Below, in pieces: positions 35,745-43,163 of a stretch of DNA of 64,000 nt (positions within the stretch are counted from its first letter, which is position 1; every line of letters starts with the position of its first letter). The position numbers and the translations under genes were made by a program. The notes beneath the pieces were generated by a model, which saw only the letters and a program-made list of their open reading frames with translations, was not told the origin of the DNA and did no database searches. The DNA comes from Hymenobacter sp. 15J16-1T3B. Lineage in GTDB: Bacteria; Bacteroidota; Bacteroidia; Cytophagales; Hymenobacteraceae. The stretch lies in contig NZ_JAJFAV010000003.1 of assembly GCF_020711235.1 (NCBI RefSeq), positions 372,001 to 436,000 of the forward strand, written 5' to 3'.

Positions 35745-36105
35745 GTGTGGGAAGGGGAGGAATGGAGCAAAAAGAAGGCGCCCGGCGGCGCCTCGGCGGC
35801 AAAGCTAACCCAATCCGCGGCTACGCTCAAGCCGCAACAAGAACCGGCTTGCCGGCCCTCGGAAGAGAACTACCCCGCAAAACCGCAGATTTTCAGAATT
35901 GTTTGGCCGCAGAAAACCAAGACGCTAGCATAGCTATGCAACTATGTGTTGAAATATTTTTTGCCCGCGGATATCCTTTTGTACAACCCCGCGTACAAAC
36001 CCGCAGAACGCCCCGCCAATGGCCTTCCTAACTAGGATGCAACCGGGGCGGAGCACAAGCAAGTTCTCTCAACCAACCTCTCACCTTAAAACCTTCCCCT
36101 GAGTC
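35745..36105. other. Divergent intergenic region upstream of hbd and the lmo0937-type gene
   Basis: About 360 bases. The part from about 35930 to 35985 is AT-rich and holds TTG at 35949-35951 followed after 20 bases by TATCCTTTTG (35972-35981), a weak match to the TTG/TAnnTTTG promoter form for the gene at 36106. No reliable open frame seen. Confidence 0.35.
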
Positions 36106-36267
36106 ATGGGCAACCTACTGTACATCATCGCCGTCGTCCTGGTCATCATTTGGCTCCTCGGCTTCCTGGGCTTCAACAGCTTTGGCATGGGCAACCTGAT
36201 CCACGTGCTGCTGGTTATTGCCATCATCGCCGTGGTGCTGCGCCTGATACGCGGCAGCGCGGTGTAG
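36106..36267 (+). CDS. lmo0937-family small membrane protein, 53 aa
   Basis: A very short gene encoding a hydrophobic peptide: MGNLLYIIAVVLVIIWLLGF, then LGFNSFGMGNLIHVLLVIAI and a positive end (LRLIRGSAV). It has the two-segment layout of the lmo0937 family: a first membrane helix with I-I-W-L-L-G-F, a Gly-rich turn, G-N-L-I-H, and a second helix with LVIAIIAVVLRLI. Function unknown; often stress-induced in other bacteria (general knowledge, not shown here). ATG at 36106, TAG at 36265-36267. A strong hairpin terminator follows. Confidence 0.85.
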   Translation: MGNLLYIIAVVLVIIWLLGFLGFNSFGMGNLIHVLLVIAIIAVVLRLIRGSAV

Positions 36268-36294
36268 GTACCGCGTCCGCGCATAGTCTGAAAA

Positions 36295-36339
36295 ACACGC
36301 AACGGGCGGCTTCCCACTGGGAGGCCGCCCGTTGCGTGT
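36295..36339. terminator. Terminator between the lmo0937-type gene and the outer-membrane gene
   Basis: Perfect 16-bp stem (36295-36310 with 36324-36339, core CGCAACGGGCGGC), 13-base loop. An A-run at 36291-36295 supplies T's for the minus strand, so it most likely ends transcription of the minus-strand gene at 36354 and may serve both. Confidence 0.88.
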
Positions 36340-36353
36340 CTAAGCCCGAGGAC

Positions 36354-37274
36354 TTACTTACCGCCCAGGTTATACACCAGGCTCAGGCGCTGAATCAGGA
36401 CGCCGTAGTAGTTGAAGGCGGAGTTGGAGTTGTACAGCAAAGCGCCGTCGATGGCAAACCGGTCACCGAGGCTCTGCCGGTAGCCCACGCCGAGCAGGAA
36501 CGCCCGGGTGTCGAGGCTCACTTTCCGGGCCGCATACTGTTGGTTGGGAATGATTTCGCTGACCGCGTAGTCCTGCGAGCGGGTCGATTCGTATTCGGCT
36601 TGCAGGTAAAAATTCTTGTACACCGTGAACTGCACCAGGCCTCGGGCTCCGATGTCCTTGAGCTGGTAACCGCTCGTGGGCAAACCCAAGCTGCCCGCGT
36701 CGGGCCCGAAATCGGCGCTGTGATACACGAACACCGGCCCCGCGGCCACCGACAGCCGGTTGGTGATGCGATAACCCAAGGCGGGCGCAAAGCCCGCCGA
36801 GAAGTCCACGCCGTTAAAATAGTTGCTGCTCAGGCCGAAGCGCAGCAGGCTGCCGTACAAGAACAGCTTGCCCGGCTGGTACTCCGACTGCAGGGTCGCG
36901 CCGGGCACCGCGCCGTTTTGCGGCAGCGTCTGCGCGGGCCGGCCGTCGTCGTCGATGCCACCGCCGGGGCGCTGGGGCGTTGCCGGAACCGCGGGTTGGG
37001 CCGGGCTGCTGCCGGGCAGGGGCTGGGCCGAACGGCCGTCGTCATCGATGCCGCCAGGGCGGGTTGGTTGCGCGGGCTGAGGTTGGGGCGCCGTCTGCTG
37101 CGGCGTGTACACCGGGCGCGGGGGCTGCGCTGGCGCGGGCGGCGGCACTGCCGGCGGCCCGGTGGGCAGCTGCGGCTTTACGTAGGTAGTATCGGTGCGC
37201 TGGGCCAGCGCGTCGGTGGCGGTAGCGAACAGTCCGGCGACGCCAAAGGCGGCGGCCAGTAACAAACGCTTCAT
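36354..37274 (-). CDS. Outer-membrane beta-barrel-like protein with Pro-rich repeat region, 306 aa
   Basis: Signal peptide (MKRLLLAAAFGVAGLFATAT, ending ALA). Residues about 30-120 are a flexible Pro/Gln/Ala-rich linker containing a repeated segment GGIDDDGRSAQ and GGGIDDDGRPAQ about 30 residues apart, each acidic DDD followed by G-R. Residues about 130-306 are alternating hydrophobic strands (LFLYGSLLRFGLSSNYFNGV, ends LSLVYNLGGK) with an aromatic-rich pattern typical of 8- to 10-strand outer-membrane barrels. Start at ATG 37274. The DDD motif could bind cations, an inference. Function unknown. Confidence 0.8.
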   Translation of the reverse strand: MKRLLLAAAFGVAGLFATATDALAQRTDTTYVKPQLPTGPPAVPPPAPAQPPRPVYTPQQTAPQPQPAQPTRPGGIDDDGRSAQPLPGSSPAQPAVPATPQRPGGGIDDDGRPAQTLPQNGAVPGATLQSEYQPGKLFLYGSLLRFGLSSNYFNGVDFSAGFAPALGYRITNRLSVAAGPVFVYHSADFGPDAGSLGLPTSGYQLKDIGARGLVQFTVYKNFYLQAEYESTRSQDYAVSEIIPNQQYAARKVSLDTRAFLLGVGYRQSLGDRFAIDGALLYNSNSAFNYYGVLIQRLSLVYNLGGK

Positions 37275-37360
37275 AGGAGTGAGGAACAAAGGGTCGTTTG
37301 AGTAGTAAGTAACGAAAAGGCCGCGGATGGTTGTATCCGCGGCCTTCCCGAAGTCAGGTA

Positions 37361-38986
37361 CTAAGCGCCAACCGTTTGGTACATGCGCTGGCGCTGGGCC
37401 TTGATGTTCTCGTCGGCAAGGTACTCCTCATACGACATCCGCTTGTCAATAATTCCCTCCGGCGTCAATTCGATGATGCGGTTGGCAATGGTGTCGATGA
37501 ACTGCAAATCGTGCGAAGCGAAGAGCATGGAGCCCTGGAAGTCGCGCAGCGAGTTGTTCAGGGCCGTGATGCTTTCCAAGTCGAGGTGGTTGGTCGGGTC
37601 GTCGAGCACGAGCACGTTGCCGGCCTCCATCATCATCTTGGAGAGCATGCAGCGCACTTTTTCGCCCCCGCTGAGCACGTTCGATTTCTTCTGCGACTCT
37701 TCGCCCGAGAAGAGCATGCGGCCCAGGAAGCCGCGGATAAACGACTCGTCCTTCTCGGTGGAGTACTGGCGCAGCCAGTCCACCAAGTTCAGGTCGGTGT
37801 CGAAGAACTCGGTGTTTTCCTTCGGGAAGTAAGAGGGCGTGATGGTAGTGCCCCACTTGTACGTGCCCTTGTCGGCCTTGCGCTGCTCAAACAGGATGTC
37901 GAACAGCAGCGAGGCGGCGCGGTCGTCGCGGCTCACGATGGCCACTTTGTCCTTCTTGTCCAGGGTGAAGTTCACGTCGCGGAAAATCACCTCGCCGTCC
38001 ACCGCGGCCGAAAGGTTTTCCACCGTCAGCAGCTGGTTGCCGGCTTCGCGCTCCGATTTGAAGGCGATGTAGGGGTACTTGCGCGACGACGGCTTAATCT
38101 CCTCCAGCGTGAGTTTCTGCAGCAGCTTCTGGCGCGAGGTAGCCTGCTTGGACTTCGAGGCGTTGGCCGAGAAGCGGCGCACAAACTCTTCCAGTTCCTT
38201 GCGCTTGTCCTCGGTCTTCTTATTTACCTCCTGACGCTGGCGCAGGGCCAGCTGCGACGACTCGTACCAGAACGAGTAGTTGCCGGGGTACATGGTGATT
38301 TTCGAGAAGTCCAGGTCGGCCATGTAGTTACACACCGCGTCGAGGAAGTGACGGTCGTGGCTCACCACGATTACCGTGTTCTGGAACGAGTCGAGGAAGT
38401 TTTCCAGCCACAGCACCGTTTCAGCGTCCAGGCCGTTGGTTGGTTCGTCGAGCAGCAGCACGTCGGGGTTGCCGAACAGGGCTTGGGCCAGCAGCACGCG
38501 CACTTTATCGGAGGTGCCCAGGTCGCCCATCGTGGTGTAGTGCTTGTCCTCGCCGATGCCGAGGCCCGAGAGCAACTCGGCGGCTTCGTAGTCGGCGTTC
38601 CAGCCCTCCATATCGGCAAACTCGCCCTCGAGCACGGCGGCCCGCTCGCCGTCGGCGTCGCTGAAGTCCGGCTTGGCGTAGATGGCGTCTTTTTCTTCCA
38701 TCACCTTCCACAGGCGCTGGTGGCCCATAATCACCGTCTGCAGCACCGGGTACTGGTCGTAGGCAAACTGGTCCTGCTTAAGCACCGAGAGGCGGGCGCC
38801 GGCGGGCATGTCCACCGAGCCGGTGTTGGGCTCAATCTCGCCCGAAAGAATCTTCAGAAACGTCGACTTGCCCGCGCCGTTAGCCCCGATCAGGCCGTAC
38901 ACGTTGCCGGGCATGAATTTGATAGTGACGTCTTCAAACAACACGCGCTTGCCGTAGCGCAGGCTGACGTTGGTAGTGCTGATCAT
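37361..38986 (-). CDS. ABC-F family ATP-binding protein with one degenerate ATP site, 541 aa
   Basis: Soluble tandem ABC ATPase of the ABC-F type, which act on ribosomes. NBD1 has an intact Walker A (GANGAGKST, 34-42) and Walker B with catalytic Glu (LLLDEPTNGLD, E181), but its signature is LGTSDKVR instead of LSGGxxxR. NBD2 has a good signature (LSGGEKVR, 438-445) but no Walker A (VSRDDRAAS, 351-359), and the catalytic Glu is Asp (VLDDPTNHLD, D463). One composite ATP site is therefore complete and the other dead. The linker (SANASKSKQATSRQKLLQKL) is the ABC-F interdomain helix region. Start at ATG 38986; the upstream frame lacks homology. From memory, other Bacteroidota have the same subtype. 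The C-terminal extension of EttA/Uup type is absent. Confidence 0.93.
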   Translation of the reverse strand: MISTTNVSLRYGKRVLFEDVTIKFMPGNVYGLIGANGAGKSTFLKILSGEIEPNTGSVDMPAGARLSVLKQDQFAYDQYPVLQTVIMGHQRLWKVMEEKDAIYAKPDFSDADGERAAVLEGEFADMEGWNADYEAAELLSGLGIGEDKHYTTMGDLGTSDKVRVLLAQALFGNPDVLLLDEPTNGLDAETVLWLENFLDSFQNTVIVVSHDRHFLDAVCNYMADLDFSKITMYPGNYSFWYESSQLALRQRQEVNKKTEDKRKELEEFVRRFSANASKSKQATSRQKLLQKLTLEEIKPSSRKYPYIAFKSEREAGNQLLTVENLSAAVDGEVIFRDVNFTLDKKDKVAIVSRDDRAASLLFDILFEQRKADKGTYKWGTTITPSYFPKENTEFFDTDLNLVDWLRQYSTEKDESFIRGFLGRMLFSGEESQKKSNVLSGGEKVRCMLSKMMMEAGNVLVLDDPTNHLDLESITALNNSLRDFQGSMLFASHDLQFIDTIANRIIELTPEGIIDKRMSYEEYLADENIKAQRQRMYQTVGA

Positions 38987-39303
38987 GCAGAAAGAAAATG
39001 CGGAATAAGGACGGACCGCGACCCGGAAAAACCGCGCAAAGGTAGGCAAAAATTGCCCGCGCCAGATGCTTGGGTTAGGGCATTAACAGCCAGGGCGGGC
39101 GAAAAAATCCCGTCGACTGCAAGTTCATTGTCAGATGGTTGACCGAAAGAAAGCGGCTAAAAAACGGCTGTTGGGGCAACCGCCGCCCGGCAATCCGAGT
39201 ATTAAAGACCAGAAACCGCTGAGGCTCAGCCGTGCTACAAGCATGGTCTGCACGTCCGGCGTCCGCGTCCTCTCTCTAACAACTCCAAAACTCCTCTCGC
39301 CAC

Positions 39304-39777
39304 ATGGCTGATCAACTCATTTCCCCCGAACGCAACGGCGTGCGTTACGGCCTCTTCACGGCGGTCGGCATGGCCATCTATTTCGTAGTGGCCAGCCTGT
39401 TGGGCCTTGCCGACAACGTCATGTACAGCTACGGCAACGTCATTATCTTGGCCATCGGCGCCTGCGCTGCCATTTCGCACTACAAGCGCGTGCGCCACGA
39501 CCGGATGCCTTATCTGCAAGGGTTTGGCACCGGCATCATCACGGCGGCCGTGGCTAGCTTGGTATTTGCCTTGTTCTTCGTCATCTACACGGTGATTAAC
39601 CCCAGCCTCATGGAGCAGCTGCGCGCCTCCGACCTGTTCGGGTTTGAGCTGTCGGTAACCATTGCTTTCCTGGCCATTTTGCTGCAAGGCGTTATGTCCG
39701 GCGTGATTATTTCGCTGGTAGCTATGCAGTACTTCAAAAGCCCCGACCACAACCCCCTGCAACAGCACGTGGAATAG
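39304..39777 (+). CDS. DUF4199 membrane protein, 157 aa
   Basis: Inner-membrane protein of the Bacteroidota-specific DUF4199 family, with four hydrophobic segments: YGLFTAVGMAIYFVVASLLG, NVIILAIGACAAISHY, GFGTGIITAAVASLVFALFF and ELSVTIAFLAILLQGVMSGV. The region YKRVRHDRMPYLQGFGTGII between segments 2 and 3 is the characteristic family part. Start at ATG 39304. Function unknown; in related genomes it is often near glycosyltransferase genes, a link not seen here. A near-palindromic terminator follows 18 bases later. Confidence 0.9.
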   Translation: MADQLISPERNGVRYGLFTAVGMAIYFVVASLLGLADNVMYSYGNVIILAIGACAAISHYKRVRHDRMPYLQGFGTGIITAAVASLVFALFFVIYTVINPSLMEQLRASDLFGFELSVTIAFLAILLQGVMSGVIISLVAMQYFKSPDHNPLQQHVE

Positions 39778-39795
39778 GCTAGCTCTGTTTTCGAT

Positions 39796-39830
39796 AAAAG
39801 GCCCTGCAGCGCGCTGCAGGGCCTTTTTTT
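39796..39830 (+). terminator. Terminator of the DUF4199 gene
   Basis: 15-bp arms (39796-39810 and 39813-39827, AAAAGGCCCTGCAGC and complement) with a 2-base spacer and a T-run to 39830. Nearly a perfect palindrome, so usable in both directions. Confidence 0.93.
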
Positions 39831-39916
39831 ATTGCCCGTGCAGTGGGTTTCCCAATATGAACAATGTTCCCGAAATGGGAACATTTCACTGGAAAACAAA
39901 TGTTTATGTATGTAGC

Positions 39917-39946
39917 TTGACTTAAAACTTTATAAATATATATTTG
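39917..39946 (+). promoter_or_regulatory. Bacteroidota sigma-A-type promoter of paralogue C
   Basis: TTG at 39917-39919 and TATATTTG at 39939-39946 are separated by 19 bases, a perfect match to the -33/-7 consensus (TTG, TAnnTTTG). The region is unusually AT-rich. Predicted start at about 39953, 63 bases before the ATG at 40016. Confidence 0.8.
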
Positions 39947-40015
39947 GACTAAAAGCAGCTAAAAGTCAAGATAATGCTGCTATCATCCAAATATCCACAC
40001 TCAACGTTCTCCACC

Positions 40016-40417
40016 ATGAAGGCATTTACCCTCGCCCTTCTGCTCAGCGGCTTTTCCTTGGCTGCTTCCGCCCAAATGAAAGACCGCGTGGCGTCTGCCC
40101 CCGGCGGCCAGCCGCAGCCGGTGACGTCGGCCGCTGAGCTGACGCGCCAGATGGCCAGCCGGCTGAAGCTCAACGAAGCTCAGTACATCCGCCTGCGCAC
40201 CGTCAACCAAATCAAGCTGGCCCGCATGGACGAAATCCAGTGGCAATACCAGCAAGACCCAGCCGAACGGCAACGCCGGCTGACCGAATTGGAAGCCCAG
40301 TACGAACAGGAGTGCCAGCGCATTCTGACGCCCTCGCAAATCAGCCTGCTGCGCGAGGAACTCAAGCGTGATGCAGTGCCGACGCCGACCACGCCGGCCG
40401 GCAACGGCCTGGGCTAA
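40016..40417 (+). CDS. Small periplasmic helical protein, paralogue C, 133 aa
   Basis: Third member of the family seen at 21572 and 22042. The signal peptide is MKAFTLALLLSGFSLAASAQ. The mature part has LTRQMASRLKLNEAQYIRLR, which matches paralogues A and B (L-T-R-x-M-A-S-x-x-x-L-x-E-x-Q-Y), followed by a second helix ending QRILTPSQISLLREELKRD. The ILTPSQ segment is a clear LTxxQ motif, as in Spy/CpxP-like envelope chaperones. Start at ATG 40016. It has its own strong promoter and terminator. Confidence 0.8.
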   Translation: MKAFTLALLLSGFSLAASAQMKDRVASAPGGQPQPVTSAAELTRQMASRLKLNEAQYIRLRTVNQIKLARMDEIQWQYQQDPAERQRRLTELEAQYEQECQRILTPSQISLLREELKRDAVPTPTTPAGNGLG

Positions 40418-40441
40418 GTTTAACCCGGTTTTCACAGCCTG

Positions 40442-40475
40442 CGGGCGGTTTTCTGCGGAAAGCCGCCCGTTTTTT
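40442..40475. terminator. Terminator between paralogue C and the 40474-40866 lipoprotein gene
   Basis: Stem CGGGCGG (40442-40448) with CCGCCCG (40463-40469) extended by the inner TTTC/GGAAA pairing, then six T (40470-40475) on the plus strand. Confidence 0.88.
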
Positions 40476-40866
40476 ATTGGGCCCCAATGGGCGCTGCGTA
40501 CAATACTTCCGTAACGGTGCCCAGGGAGCCAAAGCGCACCGAGAGGCGGCGGGTGGCCGCGTCGGGACGGCCGCCGGAGCACTGCGGGCCGGGCGTCACG
40601 TAGTAGTAATACACCCGCTGCGACTGTTCCTGCAGCTCTTCCTCATCGGGCCGGCCGAGCAGGTCGGTGACGACGTCGACGCGGGCGCTGTACAACTCTT
40701 CGCGGTGTTGGTCGAGGGCGGGCAGTTGGGCCTGCCGGGCGCCGGAGCAGCCGCGCAGGTCGCGGCGCCAGGCGGCGGCATCGAAGCCCGGCAACGTCTT
40801 TGGGGACTGGCTGCAGCTGCCGAGCAGCAGCGCACACGAAAGAGCAAAAACCGAGCGTTGTACCAT
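40474..40866 (-). CDS. Small lipoprotein, 130 aa
   Basis: The ATG at 40866 gives the lipoprotein signal MVQRSVFALSCALLLGSCSQ (lipobox L-G-S-C); the upstream frame is not conserved. The mature part contains two cysteines (RGCSGARQAQ and PGPQCSGG) that could form a disulfide. The segment VDVVTDLLGRPDEEELQEQS followed by Tyr-rich VYYYYVTPG resembles the SmpA/OmlA (BamE) fold, in which a GxP turn precedes a strand. That is a fold-level inference; the Bam complex role is not proven. Stop codon overlaps the 3' end of the terminator. Confidence 0.7.
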   Translation of the reverse strand: MVQRSVFALSCALLLGSCSQSPKTLPGFDAAAWRRDLRGCSGARQAQLPALDQHREELYSARVDVVTDLLGRPDEEELQEQSQRVYYYYVTPGPQCSGGRPDAATRRLSVRFGSLGTVTEVLYAAPIGAQ

Positions 40867-40978
40867 TGGGGGAACCAGCAAAGACCTCGGGCGGTTGGGG
40901 TGCCTGTGGTAGGACAAAACTACTATTTTTGACTTTGCTTCGGGTTCTGCCCGCTCTTACCCTCTGCTCCACCACCCT

Positions 40979-41755
40979 ATGAAGTTTGTTCGCTCTTGCC
41001 TAGCCGGGCTGCTGCTGTGCACCGCGGGGCTGCAGCCGACGCAGGCAGACGCTCCGCCCGCCCAACTGCCGGCCGCTGCCCAACCCGCCGCGGTGGCGGC
41101 CTTTGAGCAGTTTTTGGTGCGCACGTATACAGGGGCCAAGCTGGCCCAAACCGGCCTCAGCGTGCAGGTGCTGCGCAATGCGTTGATTGGGTACTTCAAC
41201 CTGCGGGGCCGTGGGCTGGCCAAGCGCCCGGTGCTCACGGTAATCGATTTTAGCCGCTCGAGCCGGCAAAACCGCCTGTGGGTTATTGACCTGAGCCGCA
41301 CCCGGCTGCTGTACCACACGCTAGTGGCCCACGGCAAAAACTCCGGCGGGGACGTAGCCCAAGCATTTTCCAACCGCGAGGGCTCGGAAATGAGCAGCCT
41401 GGGCTTTTACGTAACCGGCGACACGTACCAGGGCAAGCACGGCCTGTCGCTGCGGCTGGAAGGCTTGGATGCGCGCTACAACTCGCACGCCGCCGAGCGG
41501 GCCGTGGTGGTGCACGGCGCCGACTACGTGTGCGAGGATTTTATTCGGCAGAACGGCCGTCTGGGCCGCAGCCAGGGGTGCCCGGCGCTGCCGCCGGCTC
41601 AATCGGCCGGCATCATCAAAACCATCCGCAGCGGATCGGTGCTCTACGTGCAGGGGCCCAAATCCGCGGCCTACGCTTCGGACTGGCTGAACCTGAACGC
41701 GGCCCTGCCCAGCTTTATGCGCAGCCCGGAAGTAGCCGGGAGCGTGGGCCAGTAA
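40979..41755 (+). CDS. Murein L,D-transpeptidase catalytic domain family protein (YkuD_2), 258 aa
   Basis: Exported protein (signal peptide ends PTQADA, residues 1-24). The catalytic region resembles the YkuD_2 family of L,D-transpeptidases: VLTVIDFSRSSRQNRLWVID, LLYHTLVAHGKNSGG, then the conserved pair VVVHGADYV (His) and RSQGCPALP (nucleophile Cys). The usual class motif HGxxxx...S-x-G-C is satisfied. It probably cross-links or trims peptidoglycan in the periplasm. Start at ATG 40979. The gene is followed by a hairpin terminator. Confidence 0.87.
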   Translation: MKFVRSCLAGLLLCTAGLQPTQADAPPAQLPAAAQPAAVAAFEQFLVRTYTGAKLAQTGLSVQVLRNALIGYFNLRGRGLAKRPVLTVIDFSRSSRQNRLWVIDLSRTRLLYHTLVAHGKNSGGDVAQAFSNREGSEMSSLGFYVTGDTYQGKHGLSLRLEGLDARYNSHAAERAVVVHGADYVCEDFIRQNGRLGRSQGCPALPPAQSAGIIKTIRSGSVLYVQGPKSAAYASDWLNLNAALPSFMRSPEVAGSVGQ

Positions 41756-41792
41756 GATTCAGTGCGCCACGGCGCATGCTGCACAACGCAAA

Positions 41793-41824
41793 CGGCCCGC
41801 TTCCGAAGTACCGGAAGCGGGCCG
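41793..41824. terminator. Terminator between the L,D-transpeptidase-like gene and the 41845 gene
   Basis: 13-bp perfect stem (41793-41805 with 41812-41824, CGGCCCGCTTCCG / CGGAAGCGGGCCG) with a 6-base loop between convergent genes. No T-run. Confidence 0.8.
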
Positions 41825-41844
41825 CGTCGTTGGGGCACTGCGGG

Positions 41845-42033
41845 TTAGGCTCGGTCGCCGGTGGCGCGCACCAGGCTGATGCCGGCAAAAAAGAAAATCA
41901 GGCCGACGCCGAGCGGGACAAAGGAGTTGATTTTGCTTAGGCCCACCATGCCCAGCAGGCCCATGGCGCCGTAGATAATGCCCGCAATGCCTAGCAAGGT
42001 CAGCAGCGAGCCGAAAGTGCGTTTCTGATTCAT
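41845..42033 (-). CDS. Small membrane protein with two transmembrane segments, 62 aa
   Basis: The ATG at 42033 opens MNQKRTFGSLLTLLGIAGII. Two hydrophobic segments are separated by a short loop (SKINSFVPLGVG), with the motif LIFFFAGISLVRATGDRA at the end. This two-helix layout and Gly-rich first segment match small Bacteroidota membrane proteins of unknown function. The frame upstream to 42222 contains no signal and overlaps the start region of the next divergent gene, so it is excluded. Confidence 0.72.
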   Translation of the reverse strand: MNQKRTFGSLLTLLGIAGIIYGAMGLLGMVGLSKINSFVPLGVGLIFFFAGISLVRATGDRA

Positions 42034-42211
42034 GAGGTTGGAAGAGTAGTGGGGAAGGAGCCGGGCCCGCCCGCGGGCGGCGGCTTTTTGCCTGATACGC
42101 AAGGCCGGCGGATTTGGCTGTTTCGGGGCGTACAACCCTTGCGCCCGGGCCGCGTTAGATGGCTTGCCGCCGCGCCACGGCGGATTTCCTTCCCCACACC
42201 GACCTTTTCCA

Positions 42212-43024
42212 ATGAGAGGCAACCTGCGTTACATCATCGCCCTGCTGGTCGCGGGGTTTTCGTTGATTACCTACTACTGCAACCGGCAAACCAACCCCGT
42301 CACGGGCGAAGTACAGCACGTGAACATGACCGCCGAGCAGGAAGTGGCCCTGGGCCTGCGCGCCGCCCCCGAAATGGCCCAGCAATACGGCGGCCTGCAC
42401 CCCGACCAGCGCGCCCAGGCCGAAGTCGACCGCATCGGTCAGCAACTGGTGCAGTCGTCGGGCGCCACCAAGTCGCCCTACAAGTTTGACTTTCACCTGC
42501 TGGCCGACGAAAACACCATCAACGCCTTTGCCTTGCCGGGCGGGCAGGTGTTCATCACGGCCGGCTTGCTGAAAAACCTGAAAACCGAAGGCCAGCTGGC
42601 CGGGGTGCTGGGCCACGAAATCGGCCACGTCATCGGGCGGCACTCCGCCGAGCAGCTGGCCAAGTCGCAGCTAACGCAGGGGCTGGCCGGCGCCGGCGCC
42701 ATTGCCACCTACGACCCCGACCGCCCGGGCGGCTCGGTGGCCAATGCCGCCATTGCCGCGGCTATTGCCAAAGTGGTAAACCTGCGCTTCGGCCGCGAAG
42801 ACGAGCTGGAAGCCGACCGCGACGCGGTGCAGTACACCGCCGCCGCCGGCTACGACCCGCGCGCCATGATTCAGGTGATGCAGATTTTGCAGCAGGCCGG
42901 GGGCCGCAGCGGTGGGCCCGAGTTCTTAAGCACCCACCCCGACCCGGGCAACCGCATCGGCGTGCTGGAGCGCGAAATCCAGGAAGAATTCCCCAACGGC
43001 GTGCCCAGCGGCCTGAAACCCTAA
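42212..43024 (+). CDS. M48 family metalloprotease, 270 aa
   Basis: Envelope zinc metalloprotease of the M48 (BepA/YggG/HtpX-like) family. N-terminal hydrophobic signal (YIIALLVAGFSLITYYC, Cys23 may be lipidated but the lipobox is weak). The protease core has FALPGGQVFITAGLLKNLKT, the zinc motif HEIGHVIGRHSAEQ (HExxH) and the third ligand in DELEADRDAVQYTAAAGYDP (E). The tail has STHPDPGNRIGVLE, a family signature. Start at ATG 42212. A second M48 lipoprotein lies at 51844-52668. It probably degrades misfolded outer-membrane proteins, by analogy with BepA. Confidence 0.93.
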   Translation: MRGNLRYIIALLVAGFSLITYYCNRQTNPVTGEVQHVNMTAEQEVALGLRAAPEMAQQYGGLHPDQRAQAEVDRIGQQLVQSSGATKSPYKFDFHLLADENTINAFALPGGQVFITAGLLKNLKTEGQLAGVLGHEIGHVIGRHSAEQLAKSQLTQGLAGAGAIATYDPDRPGGSVANAAIAAAIAKVVNLRFGREDELEADRDAVQYTAAAGYDPRAMIQVMQILQQAGGRSGGPEFLSTHPDPGNRIGVLEREIQEEFPNGVPSGLKP

Positions 43025-43063
43025 GGCCGCCGACCCCAACCACCTTGTGCCGGCCCGCTGGGC

Positions 43064-43104
43064 CGCAACAACGGCCGAAGCGCGAAGCTCCGGCCGTTGT
43101 TGCG
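43064..43104 (+). terminator. Terminator of the M48 gene
   Basis: 14-bp perfect stem (43064-43077 with 43091-43104, CGCAACAACGGCCG and complement), 13-base loop. Not followed by a T-run. Confidence 0.75.
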
Positions 43105-43163
43105 TTCGGCGCGTTATTGTTTTTACTTACCCGGCGGGCGGGTTGCCGCCGCCTTTGCTTTCT

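Noticed and set aside
36150-37262. Plus-strand frame of 370 codons overlapping the lmo0937-type gene and the outer-membrane gene
   Set aside because: The frame is Arg/Gln/His-rich and antisense to a gene with signal peptide and barrel pattern; the small gene at 36106 uses another frame.
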